From the NCBI GenBank assembly GCA_029962745.1, contig CM057158.1, positions 13,052,776 through 13,116,775 on the forward strand: a DNA stretch of 64,000 nt, given 5' to 3'. This document shows, piece after piece, positions 36,105-49,217 of this stretch. The stretch comes from Echinometra lucunter (lineage: Eukaryota > Echinodermata > Echinoidea > Camarodonta > Echinometridae). Under the pieces are notes generated by a model, which was not told the DNA's origin, did not search any database, and saw nothing but the letters and a program-made list of their open reading frames with translations. How positions within the stretch are numbered: the stretch's first letter is position 1; each line of letters opens with the position of its first letter. The position numbers were made by a program, and so were the translations under genes.

Positions 36105-37120
36105 CATGTATAGAGCAGTTTCAAATATCAGATGACTGAACGGTGCTTGCATCGTATCTTGTCATGTTTTCAGGGTGAACTGTTTCTCGCGGGCACATTT
36201 AGGCCTATTGCTGAAATTGTCCTGTCAAGCCCGTTATGTCGATTGCTTTTATTCCGACTGACATTCAACAGAGGATTTGTTTTTATTAACCAATCTATTA
36301 ACAGGAGTTATCCGAAGCCTTAATTAATCAGTTTTTCTTCTTCAAATTGACAACACCAATATTTTTCTTTTATTGCTACATTTTTCTTATAAAAAGTAAT
36401 GTATCTAAAATGATTGTAATAGTATGACAAAAAGTATGGCGAGAAGTTAAAAAGTTGCAAATTTCCATGGAAAAGCAGTGACTTTTAACTTTCCTTCGCG
36501 TTTTATAATCTATTTAGTCCCTACTATTCTTTATTCTATATCATTCCTCTAGTCCTTATTTCCTTCTAAAAAATCAACATAAAACGACAAAATACTGACG
36601 CAAGAAAATTGAACATAATGTATGTATGTTGTATAGTATGTTTTATAGAGCTCTGAATCAAACTTCATGGCAATGGGAAATTCTATGATCTGATGATGAC
36701 GAATTGGTTAAACAGGATTTTGAGCAAGTAAAAAATCAAGTCTCGGCTTGCCCAAACCACGATCTTATCACAGCTTAATATTCTTAGGAATCTTTTGGGC
36801 GTCATGTAATGCGGTTTCAAAAATGAACAATTTCCCAGTTACATAATTATCATTTTGTTCTTTGTTTCGTCTCGAAGAAAATCTTTACCATCCTAATCCG
36901 ATTCGATCGGAGCTATATATGTTCTCACTTTCTCATGTTTTATTCATTCGAACAACTTAAGAGGCCTCAATCTATTTTCATTCTCTAAAGTGTTATTTTG
37001 ATAGCAATCCTGGTTGATTTAGTGTGGGTTGAATATAATCTTGGTCTTTAGACTCACAAGCATCTATTAAATTTCTCCCGTAAAAGGAAGGGGGTCATTA
37101 TGATTTGTGTAAACCGCACT

Positions 37121-37363
37121 GTGTTGCAACGCAAAATAATAGCAGGACGTGCAAATTTGATTCAAATTGATTGATGGCCCGAATATACATAAAGACCTAG
37201 TTGTTAAAAAAAGATTTTCATGTGCTATGCTTCGTTAAAAATTAAATGTGTTGAAATGCAAACTGATAGCAGGACATGGCAATTCGATTCAAATTGATAT
37301 CCTGAATAAACGTAAAGACCTAGTTGTGATTTTTTGTAAACTCGGCTTCGTTAAAAGTTAAAT
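37121..37363. repeat. Tandem duplication, about 125-bp unit, two copies
   Basis: Copy 1 (37121-37247) and copy 2 (37248-37363) share GATAGCAGGAC/AATAGCAGGAC, GATTCAAATTGAT, AAAGACCTAGTTGT and CTTCGTTAAAA in the same order. Confidence 0.8.
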
Positions 37364-37473
37364 ACACATGCTATAAAATATGTCCTTCGAAAGACATACA
37401 GTCCAATAAGCCTATGGTTCACATTAAACTGCTTTTCTTGGAAACAGGCCTCTTTGCAGAGAGTTGGCAATTG

Positions 37474-37670
37474 TTATCCCAGCTTTAGCCGAGCTTCCAT
37501 GATGAGTTTGTTCTGATTGGCTATTTTTTTCTGGACTGCTCTATCGTTGAAGATGCTAATTAATTCAGCTCGTTTGTTCTTGTTGAAAGGTCGACTTGCC
37601 GAAGACGTCGCCGCTATGACATCTTCTGTAGCTTCTGAGGAGAATAGAGGGGACGGTTTCACAAGAGTTT
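37474..37670 (-). CDS. Possible terminal exon of an unrecognised gene
   Basis: On the - strand, the acceptor-like TTCATGCTTTCAG precedes 37670. The frame then runs 64 codons to TAA at 37476-37474. The product is hydrophilic and protein-like: a Ser/Thr-rich part with FSSEATEDVIAATSSAS, then a charged part with NKNKRAELISIFNDRAVQKK and IMEARLKLG. GC content and codon variety are higher than in the neighbourhood. I recognise no family, see no other exon to join it to, and it lacks a clear poly(A) signal. It could be the last exon of a - strand gene, a decayed retrocopy, or chance. Confidence 0.3.
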
Positions 37671-38644
37671 CTGAAAGCATGAATGTTTTGGGTCTTTTAA
37701 AAATCATAACTTTATTCTTTTTATAGTATGATTGCGACAAGTTGCCAGGTATTTTTCGTTTAATATTATTCCGTTGAATAACTTATATTAACCAAGTTTG
37801 AATATAATTTTTATGAAATAAAAGAAAAGACTGCTATTGACAAGAGAATGATGACAGGAATCAGAATTTTGACAATCAGTCAGTATTATAGATTACAGTG
37901 CAATACAAAAAAACAATTCCAGTCTTTAATACGAGAAACAACGTTTGCCTTGTATGAATTAATTGATTTTTACAAAATATGCCATGGTCATATTTGAACG
38001 ACATTTTCACATTTCAGGAAGGACAGAACGGATCAAATTTTAATAAATTGTATACCATTTACCCAGGGGCCCAATTATCCCTGCTCTATTCTTTTTTGGA
38101 TTTTATCAACAGGATTCCAGTGTATTGTTACGTTAATCCTGCTGAAGGGAGATATCAAGTTTAAAAGCAACTGGATCAACCCAATTTTCTTATTGAAAAT
38201 GAAAAGGAGTTGCCAATTTATCGCATGTATCTTTTAAAAGGTTATTCAATATTCAATCTGACAGCATAATCCATTTCTGGGATATCCACAGGGGCGGATT
38301 AATGTCAACATAACAAATTAAAGCGAGGTATATCATAAGAGGAAATAAAGAAGGTGGATTAAAGCATGAAATTTCTACTTGTGTTTTTTAAATCCTAAAC
38401 AACCAGTGAAGGGGCCTCAGTGCTCCTAACGAAGTGATCTATCAATCCATGTCGTTGACCGATCTAAACTGTCTTGATTAAAGAAGTATATTGCTTGGTG
38501 CCAAATATCCTGGTCCTGTAACAACCTTGTGAAAACGACCCTTAGCAGTAATGGCGACTCAGACTCTAGCCAGGCTCACTCATGTAAGCTGTGAAATGAT
38601 GGAGATCCTATGTGTATATACTAACCCTCATTCGGGTGAGGACA

Positions 38645-38690
38645 AGAGGGAGGGAGGGAGGGAGGGAGGGAGGGAGGGAGGGAGGGAGAG

Positions 38691-38745
<55 letters not shown>

Positions 38746-38795
38746 AGGGGAGAGAGAGAGAGAGAGAGGATAAAGGGAAGGAGAATGAGAGAGAG
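38645..38795. repeat. (GGGA)n then (GA)n purine tract
   Basis: About twelve GGGA units followed by a long GA run, then GA with AAGG interruptions. Confidence 0.92.
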
Positions 38796-38870
38796 AAAAG
38801 GAGGATTGAATGGTTCGTCATTTTACCTGACTGCTAAAAAAGCATGTGTATGCTTGTTAATATACTAAGC

Positions 38871-39025
38871 AACCAGGGGACCGACGGCTTTAAGTCCCCT
38901 CCGAAGGACTTGATAATGAGGATTAATTCCCTCACCAAAGGGCATTAGCGCTTCGCTTGGTTTCGAACCCGGGTAATCCCAGTTACGAGACCACTGCTCT
39001 ACCACTGAGCCACAGCGCCTCCTCC
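38871..39025 (-). mobile_element. tRNA-headed SINE fragment
   Basis: Read on the - strand from about 39025: GGCGCTGTGGCTCAGTGGTA (A box), a loop with TCTCGTAAC where a Thr(CGU)-type anticodon would lie, and CCCGGGTTCGAAACC (B box). A body follows with CTAATGCCCTTTGGTGAGG. The head keeps tRNA-like promoter boxes, but the 3' part does not close a tRNA acceptor stem, so it is not a tRNA gene. Confidence 0.7.
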
Positions 39026-39239
39026 CCCAAGAGTGGGGAAAGAGTGTGGAAGAGTGGGGGAAAGGCAGCTAGAGCTAAGAAGAGAGGGAGTTGGAGAGGG
39101 GAAGGGGGTGTGGTCGGGATGAGGAGGGAGTGAGGGAGGAAAGGAGGAAGAAAAAGATAAAGAGGGAAATGATGGAGGAAAAAGGAGAGGGGGACATGCG
39201 AGTAAAGAGTTAAGGAGATGAGAGGGAAGAGTGGGAGAT

Positions 39240-39352
39240 TCAGGGAGAGAGAAACAGAGAGGAGAGAGAGAGGGGGGAGAGAGAGAGGGAGAGAGAGGGG
39301 GGAGAGAGAGAGGGAGAGAGAGGGAGAGAGAGAGGGAGAGAGAGGAGGTAGG
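39240..39352. repeat. (GA)n/(GGGGGA) purine tract
   Basis: Purine-only stretch of GAGA with GGGG interruptions. Confidence 0.9.
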
Positions 39353-40857
39353 GAGAATTAGAAACCAAGGAGGAGAGAGAGAGAGCGGGAGTTTGGAATG
39401 ACATGCGTCTTAAATGACATCTTCCTATAAATATTGTATAGCAAATTCCAGACAATGACCGGGACATTTCTGGTATAGAACTCTCTCGAACTCTCGTCAC
39501 CTATGTAACATATCTGCCTGTGTTCCTCTTCCTCCGTATACGTATGAATGTTTGCTAACAATGTGTTTTGAAATCTAATTAGGCCTACCTAATACAAGAA
39601 CAGAGTATGAGAAATTGGTTATGGTGTATTTTACTCTTACTGTTCAACACAAACATCTATAAATTGGCTGTTCATGTTTCAATAATTTATTATACGTATT
39701 CTCAATTTACACTTCTATACCTGATAAAACTAGAATATTGGTACTGGTTATCAAATAAAGATTGTTAGAAGAGGGTGTAACAATGATTAAATATCATTTG
39801 GGTAGAAATCTTCTTTGGTTTCCCGAAGCAAGACAAGGAAACTACAAAATGATTATACCACACAATCTCGACAGATGACATATAAAAAACCTTGCCCACA
39901 TTCTGAAAGACACGATCTTTATTTTCATCAGTGAAATAAAAATGATTCTTTAACCGGTTGATCGGGCGTTTGATTGTAAAATGAATCCTGCTTGGCGCGT
40001 CCCCACATGCAGCGCAAGGTTTCAACCATGTAGCGGAGCATAGCTTAGTTTTTTTTTCTTTATGTCTTCATTTAAAACACTTTAGAACTAATTAACATGT
40101 AAGGAACAAAAAAATTGAAAAAAACTCTATTCTTACATCCAGGTTTAGATAACAACACTTATATCTAGAAATAGGGAATTTCAATATTACCACATACTGT
40201 AAAAAAAAAAAAAAAAATCATAAAATGAATGGGGCTTACCCTTCCCTTTAGCAATTTTGTATTCTACATTGCGTTTCATTAACCAAAATAATGGGCAATT
40301 CCAAGGTTACTCACGTTACATTTGGAGACATTTTTATTAAGTTACATCTTAATCTCCCGTTCTCTTACTACAGGTAGTTGGTAAATGAGTTTTATTTACA
40401 ACAGTGCACATAATATATTCGATTACCTAAATACAGCATAAAAACTTCAGAAACGGTTACCCACGTTACATAATTTTGGACCAACCTGTGGAATTGCCCA
40501 AAATATGTAAATTGCTTCAAAGTCAAGCGAAGAACCTTGAAACTTCGATCTATATAATATAATAACAATTCATACATAAAAACCAAGAAATTTATGGATA
40601 AATCTTTCTACGTTTTGTCATCAATATAAAAAATAAAGTTGAATTTTGAAAACTGCCTGGAGGGATTCACGTATTTATGGCTAAGATTAGAGCCTGATCT
40701 GTTTATCATGGACGGACATTTTAAAAATTCTGAAAGTTTGGAGTTCTGTAAATAATAAGTAGTGAAATACGTTGAGCTATTTTATTTTTCATAGTGAAGG
40801 GTATCACTGAAATAGTTTAAAAATCAATAAAATTTGGATCCTCTTGTTGTCTGCTTA

Positions 40858-40996
40858 AACTGGAATCTGTTAAATGATCAAACTGGAATCTGTTAAATGA
40901 TCAAACTGGAATCTGTTAAATGATCAAAACTGGAATCTGTTAAATGATCAAACTGGAATCTGTTAAATGATCAAAACTGGAATCTGTTAAATGACC
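40858..40996. repeat. Six-copy minisatellite, 23-24 bp unit
   Basis: Six copies of TGGAATCTGTTAAATGATC, separated alternately by AAAC or AAAAC, giving units of 23 or 24 bp. Copies are nearly identical; only the last ends GACC instead of GATC. Confidence 0.95.
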
Positions 40997-41927
40997 AATG
41001 TCACAGACGAACAAAAATGTCACTCTTACCGATCAGGCTCATTAGACGATTCAAGCCAAAGTGAAATGACCTTAGTAAGTCCACATCTTAGTTAAATCAC
41101 ATTGTGTCATACCACTTTGTACTGTATGTAACATCTTGCATTGAAAGCACATGATGCGTAACTACTGAGTAGATCAGACAAATACAGGAACGAAAGATCG
41201 CTTGGATACGATATGAATTTATCGAACAAATCTGTTTTCCACGGGCGTTTAATTTGCAGGTCTCTTTTTTTTCCTTCGCATTTTCACTGAATGTTGTGGA
41301 GAATGCTTGTTGATCACATGACCATATCACGTGACCTGAGGAGCAGGATGGTGACCTCGACACGACACTTCCTGTTTTGTATCGGTGTCACCTGGCATGG
41401 CTTGTATACGATCAATAATTGAGAGTCTTGCTTGGTTGGTGATTCGTCCACTCATCGCCTGATTGCAGTAATGGATATTGGATTGACATGCACTGGCTTC
41501 ATGTCTGCTATAACAGTACTTCGTTGAGATACAGCCCAGTGGTTTATCAATTATATATTCATTCCAATATCATAATATCACACCTTCTATTCATCAAGTA
41601 TTTTATAAGTTCAAACAATGAGGAGCCATCGGCATTGAGGGGGAGAGGGGAGGTGGTGTGCATCACTTTATTCAAATAATTTCATCTCATCAGTGGTCTT
41701 AGTCACTGGATGAGATACTAAAGGTCATATATTATGTGGGAGAGTAAAGGGGGGAGGGGTCGTAGCGTCTTCTTTTCAAGATCCATTTCCCTCTCTTTCC
41801 TTATATAGTTTCTCCTCTTTACCCCATTTTCGCCACTTTGTGGGGGCACTCGCCCTATGTGCTCCTCAACAGCTATTTACATACCAGTATTTTAGTTCAT
41901 TTACTATTATTTCAAATGTATGAGGCG

Positions 41928-41974
<47 letters not shown>

Positions 41975-42203
41975 AAGAAAGAAAGAAAGAACCCGACATA
42001 GATGGGCAGTATATCATCACCTATAGGCATTACCCCTCGTTTGCCGTCACTCATTGTCATCTTAATGTTTTCTTAGCAGATTATTGTATGTCTATTACTT
42101 GGAAACATGGATCATCACATAATGTGTCTGAGGGAGTGCGTGAGAACATAAGAGCGTGGGTGTGGGGGATTAGGTATGTGGGCGAATAATTATCACAGGA
42201 GGT
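40997..42203. other. Intergenic, no gene seen
   Basis: AT-rich, with (GA)n then (GAAA)n at 41933-41989. No protein-like frame. Confidence 0.6.
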
Positions 42204-42330
42204 GTAGTGGTCGTGGCCGAATGGTTTAAGACACTTGACTGGAGACGCGACACTCGGGGGTTCGATCCCCGGCACGGCACTTATGCCCTTGAGCAAGGCA
42301 TTTTTATCTACATTGCTCTTTTATCGTACA
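42204..42330 (+). mobile_element. tRNA-headed SINE fragment
   Basis: GTGGTCGTGGCCGAATGGTT (A box) and GGGGGTTCGATCCCC (B box) are spaced as in a tRNA with a long variable arm (Leu/Ser type). A body follows with GCACTTATGCCCTTGAGCAA, which resembles GAACTTATGTCCTTTGGCAA in the SINE at 47535. Confidence 0.75.
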
Positions 42331-42477
42331 TTAAAATAAATTATCGTGCTACAGGCATACATGTATTTATACCAACGTGTGCCTGCTGAGATACGTATAA
42401 TGGCCAGCTCAACATCATCTCTTGATCTTTCACTTCTCTTAAGCCTACTCTATAGCTGATCTCCACCCCTATCTTTG

Positions 42478-42860
42478 TCTTCTCCCTCTTCTCCTTCTCT
42501 TTCACCAGATTCATATCTCCCCCCTCTCTCTCTCCCTCTCTCCCTGCCTCTCACTTTCTCTCTCTCTCTCTCTCTCTCTCTTGTCTCTTTTTTTCTTGCC
42601 TGTCTTTTTCTCACTTTCTTTCTCTCCCCAGGGCCTTTCCCCTCTCTCGTCTAATGCTCGTTCTCTGTCTCTGCATGTCTCTGTCCCCCCTCTCTCTCGT
42701 TCCCTCTCTCTCTCTCTCCCTGCCTCTCTCTCTCCCTGCCTCTCACTTTCTCTCTCTCTCTCTCTCTCTTGTCTCTTTTTTTTCTTGCCTGTCTTTTTCT
42801 CACTTTCTTTCTCTCCCCAGGGCCTTTCCCCTCTCTCGTCTCATTCTCTTTCTCTGTCTC

Positions 42861-42898
<38 letters not shown>
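42478..42898. repeat. CT-rich tract with an internal 190-bp tandem duplication
   Basis: Long (CT)n runs. A unit containing TCTTGCCTGTCTTTTTCTCA and CCCCAGGGCCTTTCCCCTCT occurs twice, about 190 bp apart (near 42594 and 42785). The Ser/Leu-rich frames over it are low complexity. Confidence 0.88.
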
Positions 42899-45800
42899 GT
42901 TTAAATAACTTTTAAATCACCTTTTCGAACCTTTCCCATCCTGTGTAAACCCAGTAATAACCATGCCTCACCAGAATGGCGAGTATATTGGTCGTTTTAA
43001 AGTACCCTGTGCCATTATCCAGGTCATCTATTATAACGACACGATTTATGAACTCTCTGGATGAAAGTCGACCGATCAATCAATCGCAAACTTACTATTT
43101 TTTTTTTAAAATCTCAGCTGTCCTTACACCGCCACCATATGAACACAAAATGATATCCAGTATATTATTAACTTTACGATCTGCGTCAGAACTGAATTGT
43201 CATCGGGAGACCATCAACCAAAATGGATCGACAAACTTTCAGTTTTACCTTAACAATTTCAATCTATGAATTTATCCCAGATATAGTTATTGTAAGCGTC
43301 GTGAAGAAAGAGTGTGATTGTACACGTTTATATTTACACTTACTTCATCGTAAGTTCAATAAAAACAACGTTTATTTCAAAGTAGTCGAATCATCCGTTT
43401 CCAATAATTTATTATGCAGTATGTTGACACGGAGGCGCATGGAACAAGGTAAAGACCCGGGTTTGTCAATTGATGTCAAGCTTCTGTCTAACCTTCTTTC
43501 AAATTGTTCGGATCGTTATTTTGACATCTCTTGGAAAAGGCCTATAGGCTTTCGCTCTTACTCTGATGCCTCGATAGACAAAGCAGTATCAATAGGTTGT
43601 GATGTTCCTCATCTGTTCCTTTCAATTTCATATCTTCCAACATGGCCAATCATTATTTTGACAACCTTGCAGCTGTCATGCCCGTTCGTCTCATACGATT
43701 ACCATCATAACATCATCGAATTTTTTCATCCGGAGGCGTTAAGTCGACTAGAAACTGATCAATATCTAGGTTTTAAAGTTTTATAGGCCAGCGAACTAGA
43801 CATTGTGTTCACCGGCAGCAGGAAATCTGTGTACACCTACTTTAGATTCGGTTCAGATTCAAACTTGGCCGCCGCACACACCGTCCCCGTGATGTAGTGT
43901 GATATACCATAAATGGGACATAACCATATGCGGCGAACAACCATTAAGTGCTTGCTTTATGGTGTCCACGCATACTATTACCATAATATACGAGCCACAC
44001 AACATCTATGCAAACGAACAGCCTTTGCATAGCAACGGTGCGTTGCCCAGTCGCCTGTACTTTTCTGTACATAATGTGGAAATCGAAGAAGCCCTCTGAG
44101 TGAGATACCGAATAAGAGACGGTTTGAAGGAGAAACGGGAAGAAAGCAATAATGCTATACAAGGCCACTCAGCTGCCTTGACTTTCTTAAGATCCCGATC
44201 CAATGGCCCAATCGAGGAAATCAAATATTGGATACATAACAAGAAGAGCCGCACTGATGATGAATGAATAAAACTCCAGATATTTGATATTGGATCGCTT
44301 TCACCGACAAACAAAACAATCAAATTTACATTCACGTGATTCATGTGTCAAAAACAGTAAATATTTTGGTACAAGCTTGCGTCCTTTACCTTCGTACATC
44401 ATAAGGTAGCACGTACGTGAGACCTCACAAACGGATGGAGGGGTCACGTGTATTTCAGGTTAAACAAAATAATTACCTGTAAACCCCTCGTACAATGTGG
44501 CATTTTTTCCCCTCATGTTTCACGTTTTAAAATTAACTAGAAAGACGTCATACCCAGTTTATTCGTAATGTAGATATTCTTAACATTCTTAAAAACGTTG
44601 ATGTTTACTTAATTAAGAAGGACAGGAAATTATTTTCGTATCAGTGAATGAGCTCTGACTGCTCGCTCTTTTCAGAAGTTACTCAAGAAAGAATGTTTCT
44701 GAACTAGTTCCTCTTACTACTCATTCATTTAATTAAATTAAATTAGTTCCTCTATAGATTGTTCCCTTAAAATGAAAAAAGAAGAAGAAAGAAATACATC
44801 TCTAAGTGGGACTACCTCAAAACAGTAATGCAAAATTTCATTCTACTTTGAATAAACCCAGAACATTGAATCATAAACTAAAATTATCTTCATCAATCAA
44901 AAAAAAAAAGTTAGACGCCCCAAATGAATTTTATATTCTATGAAGCTTTACGTTTTTATTTGCCTGTCAGTGAGTTGACTAACAAATTTTGTACAAGAAT
45001 TAAATAAGTGTGTTAAATTGATTTTCGGGAAAAAAATGTTATCAAATAGATAATTAGATTGATAACCTCGGCCTTGAAGAAATAAACACATTCACTATAG
45101 CCATGATAGCGTCTGCTGTAACCAATTCTTCGACACGAATTTAAACTCTTAAATTCAATTAAGTATGTAATCGACTATGCACTGGTTCCACAAAATAATG
45201 AATCCACCTGCTCTCTATGTGATTAAAGAAATATTATAAACTACTCCAACGGATGCAGATGCAATATTCATTTGTTATGCATGCATTAGAATAAACATCG
45301 ATTAAAAAAAAAAGCAGCTTCCTTCTTCCCTCCTTTTCCCGGGCAAGTATATGCACCTTTTTCCCATTCTACGTATACATGCCTGTTATGGCCATGGTGG
45401 CTGTTACACCACTGATGGTGGAAAACCAACCTGGAGTTTGGATTTCCCAACGTCTCAGTGTTGGTTTTTACCCCATGACTTATGATACCAAAACTTTCTC
45501 ACTGATTTTGGTCTAGAGGCCTTAGAGGTCTCGACGATAATATTAAAAGTCATGTGTGATTATACGCTTCTTATGTTATGTCTCTCGGTATCATATTTTT
45601 GTTGTCAGTGACTACTACTACTTTTGCATAATAAATGTAGGTAAATTTGTGTGAACTTACATTCCATTGGTATTACAGTACGATAAAAATTAGATTGTAT
45701 TAGAATTTAAAAAACGATCAAAATTAACGTTTACATTATGCACTAACAAAAAATACGAATATTGAATAAAATGATATTATTTCAGTTTGGACCTGTCATA

Positions 45801-47534
45801 ATTCACGTAAAAGTTTTCGATTTATATTTGCATCTTTTTGCCTTGTGTCGACTTGCTCTTATAAAATCCTTATTGTTGTAAATTGATATCATCGTGACAT
45901 TTTTCATAGTAACAGCACCTAAACGTTGCACAAATGAATCCATGAGAAGAAAGAAAGCCTTATAGAAAGGACCCCTGAGGATCATTTATCTCCTGTTTTG
46001 TACCATAATGTATTATGAAAAGAACTATAATTCATTAAATATCTCCATATGGTAAAGCACTATCAAAGATAGTACTCCAGTAACGGGTTCCTATCATGGC
46101 TTCGTTGAGGAGAGCTCGCAGTCACTGCTGCTAGTTACCGTTAATTACCCAGGAGATTTTATCGAGCAAACTCTTGACACTCAGACCCAAACCCAATATT
46201 GACTAAACTACCGGAGGGAAGGATGTCTTATTCCGTTGGCAGATAGTTACTTGGAAAGATAAAAGGAGGTGTAATGAATGTTGACTATGGAGAAATCGAG
46301 CAGTGGAGGGGAGAGAGATGAATATGGCAGGAGAATTACCTCAAACGGTGCATATTGGAAACGGGAAACAACAGAGAGATGAGTCTTGTGCGCGAATGTG
46401 TGCGTGCGTGTGTGCTTGTGTGCTTGTGGGTTCTCGCGTGTGGGCTCGGTGTACGTGTTTGTTTGTTCTTCAGTCAAATGTATGAATTTTTCATAAATTG
46501 AGTTAACTGGAAAAGATTTTTTTATTATTTAGTTCAGTGGAAAAGAATTGAATTTTGAAGAGTAAGTTCAAATTTTGAGATTACGTCAGAATAACAAATC
46601 ATGGAGAAAAAAAAAACATGGGGTGAGGATGTGTTTTGGCTTGGATTTGTGTGTACAGTTGTTGGGTTTTTTTTGTATAAGGGGCTTCATACCTTTTTTT
46701 TTTCTTTCTTTGCTCATGAATTAATGAATATATCTAATTTATAAAATTATGTTATGAAAACAAAATGAGGACTTGTATCTACATCGATTTGTTTACATTG
46801 ATTTATATGTTTTAATGTACTTTTGAATGAAATCTCCAATAGAAATATGGGGGGAAAAGTCGAAGTGACAGGGATGAGAGAGGGAAAGGGAGGACGAGAG
46901 GAAGAGGGAAAGAGGTATACAAAAAGAGCGAGATATAAAACAAGAAAGGTGGGGTGAGAGGGATATAGAAAGGCAAAGACAGGACAGAGAAGGAGAGACG
47001 GAGAAGAGAAAGAGAGAGGGAAATGAGCTAGGGAGAGAAAGAGAGATGGAGAGGGGAGGGAGAGAGGGAGGAGGAAGATAAATGTAAGAAGGGAGAGACA
47101 GACAGACAGAGAAAGAATGAAAAGAAAATGAAAACATAACTGAAGGAAGTAAACTGTACAGGCTGAGTTTTATTCACAGAGGGGATAAACGGGAGAAGAA
47201 AATGGGTGCAGATTCAGTGTACAGTGAGGCGAGGAAAGTCATGGCTGCATGGCAAATATAATAAGCCGGAGAGATACAGGGGCCTACTGCATACATGCAG
47301 AGTACATAAGCGGAAAGAAATTGCTTTTTCGGGGGAAAGTAATGACGGCAGTTGAATGCCACACAGATCCCAACTGGCATGTACAAAGCTATAAAGAATG
47401 AGATCGTACCCCTATTTTCAAGTGCATAATTCATACGACTTCAGATTACTTTAATGATCTCCATCCATCATACACATCATGTGATCATGGGTAGAACATG
47501 TCTGGTGAAATCTTTAGTGTCTATTGTAGGCTCA
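42899..47534. other. Intergenic, no gene assigned
   Basis: It holds the longest unexplained open frame of the gene-poor region (43223-43786, +, 187 codons), which has no domain that I recognise and no clear splice or promoter context. A GA-rich tract lies at about 46860-47110. Confidence 0.5.
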
Positions 47535-47845
47535 TTAAGAGTGGATTAGTGGATACTTAAGTCCCCGGGCTGTGAACTACAAGGTTCGGGGCTCGAATCC
47601 CACAGGAGAACTTATGTCCTTTGGCAAGACACTAATCTACATTTTGGCTCTCCACGCAAGTGTAAATGGATACCCGCAGGAAGGAATTCCTTGAATGATG
47701 AAATTAGTAGCGTAGCTGAGCCGGGTAGTATCGGAGCCTCTTGAGCGCCTTGTTGGGTGGATACGTGCGCAGAACAGATATCCAATATTATCATCATTAT
47801 TATTGTTATCATTATCATTATTATCATTAATATTTTTATCATCAT
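47535..47845 (+). mobile_element. tRNA-derived SINE with ATT/ATC tail
   Basis: The head has GAGTGGATTAGTGGATACTT (A-box region) and GGTTCGGGGCTCGAATCCC (B box). A body with CTTATGTCCTTTGGCAAGAC and CTTGAGCGCCTTGTTGGGTG follows. It ends in a simple tail of ATCATT/ATTATT units, as expected for a SINE. Confidence 0.8.
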
Positions 47846-47903
47846 TAAGAGTACGTTCAGAGATTCCAACACATCGCTAAGATGACAAAGATTATATGCC
47901 ATA

Positions 47904-47958
47904 TACTACGTGATTTACACAATGGTTCCATTGGAACCATTGTGTAAATCACGTAGTA
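47904..47958. repeat. Perfect 26-bp inverted repeat with 3-nt spacer
   Basis: The arm 47904-47929 (TACTACGTGATTTACACAAT then GGTTCC) is followed by ATT and its exact reverse complement at 47933-47958. It would extrude as a hairpin. TA-containing ends are compatible with a very short fold-back element. Confidence 0.95.
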
Positions 47959-49217
47959 CAATGTAAAGTTTGTAAACCAACGTAATTGAGTGCATTTTTT
48001 TTATTGTTCATGTCAAGACTATGTAAGATATGAGTTGCAATTTGGTATGCCTTATCGTTGGTTTAGGCACTTGGAGTCAATCTGTGCTTCATTATACTAA
48101 TGTTATAATGTTCGATGTTATTGCATTACAGATTAGATTGATGCAAATCAGGATTTCAAATAGGAGATACATTTTGGGCTCTTTTTACCATGGAGAGGTA
48201 AAATTTATGATATCAAACCGTCTCATCTTTGAGTAACAAAATGAATGGTGAAACAAGTACATCATGTAACTTTCCCGATAACATGAAAGTATTCAGTTCC
48301 AAGAATAAATGGTCTGTGGTATAAAATGACGTACTATAATTCCAAATAACCGAATGACTATAGTTAAAAAGTTAACGTTTTTCAACATCGAACTGATCAT
48401 CATGTTGCTTTTGCTTTATACTGAGTGTATTGCCTGAATGTCGAAAATACTGTGTAAATTACAATTTTTGGCGTCTTTAGTTAAAATGGAGAAGACATGC
48501 ATAAAAGATGTACCGCATCCATTAGCGTTGCCGTTCATCAGTGTGCCGTAAAGGTCATCGGGTCACATTGGTCGCTAAAGGGTGTGAGCTTATTCCCCGT
48601 GTCGCATTATCTCACTTCTCTCTCTCACCTTCTACCAATACAACGGTACAGTGAGTCGGAAAGGTAGTGTTCGCCATCATCCTCAGGAGGGTCTTCATCT
48701 TCCTAGACCTGACAATGACTGGATGAGATGTGATGTATGTAGGTCATCCTGAAAAGCCGTGTACAGTAGCCCTACAGGCGGCACGGCATCCTTCCACAGC
48801 CTATACATCACTATGCAACGCCAAGCTGCCTTCTACAAATAATACATCGGTGATGGAAGAAATTAATCAACCACGAAACCTCTCTCTCCCATCTTCTGAG
48901 CCGGTTTCTACAATATTACAGATCTCAGAGCGATAGAAGCTTGTGTGGGATTAGTCTATAGACTCTTAGCCGAACAGTTGTACATATTTTTTTTCTCTTC
49001 GTTCGGGGTAATTATAGCTGCGACGACCAAACAACTTGTTCCTCCCCACTGTCACTTCGTTTCGTTGAAATACATTGCTCACAAGAAACATATGAGTTAA
49101 GTGCAAGATGACAAGCATCAAGACGACAAACATTAAGTATCAAGAAGAATACTTAACTTTGTAACCCCCCCCCCCCCCCCATCAGAGATTTCTTTCGACA
49201 AGAGTTTTATACTGTGT
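47959..49217. other. Intergenic, no gene assigned
   Basis: AT-rich except about 48730-48936, a less AT-rich stretch with a 68-codon + frame of protein-like composition but no family match and no convincing splice acceptor. A C16 run lies at 49165-49180. Confidence 0.5.

Larger units (their letters stand above)
32023..37473. other. Upstream intron or intergenic DNA with repeats, no exon identified
   Basis: It should contain or lead to the missing signal-peptide exon of the CUB gene, but none is recognisable. It holds a C13 run (32372-32384), a fold-back MITE (32736-32876), a poly-G element (35853-36104) and a tandem duplication (37121-37363). A 74-codon - strand frame at 33707-33931 has fairly protein-like composition but no family match. 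Confidence 0.5.
37671..40857. other. Intergenic with GA tracts and a SINE, no gene seen
   Basis: AT-rich, with purine tracts (38645-38795 and 39240-39352) and a tRNA-headed SINE between them. The Arg/Glu- or Ser/Leu-rich frames over the tracts are rejected. Confidence 0.6.

Noticed and set aside
38930..39020. Possible tRNA-Thr(CGU) gene on the - strand
   Set aside because: A and B boxes are present but the acceptor stem does not close and a SINE body follows.
43223..43786. 187-codon + frame, the longest in the gene-poor half
   Set aside because: No recognisable domain, no clear regulatory or splice context, and no repeat relation; could be a remnant, but coding cannot be supported from sequence alone.
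48741..48936. Protein-like + frame of about 65 codons with lower AT content
   Set aside because: Stop codon just upstream, only a weak acceptor-like ATGTAG, and no family match.
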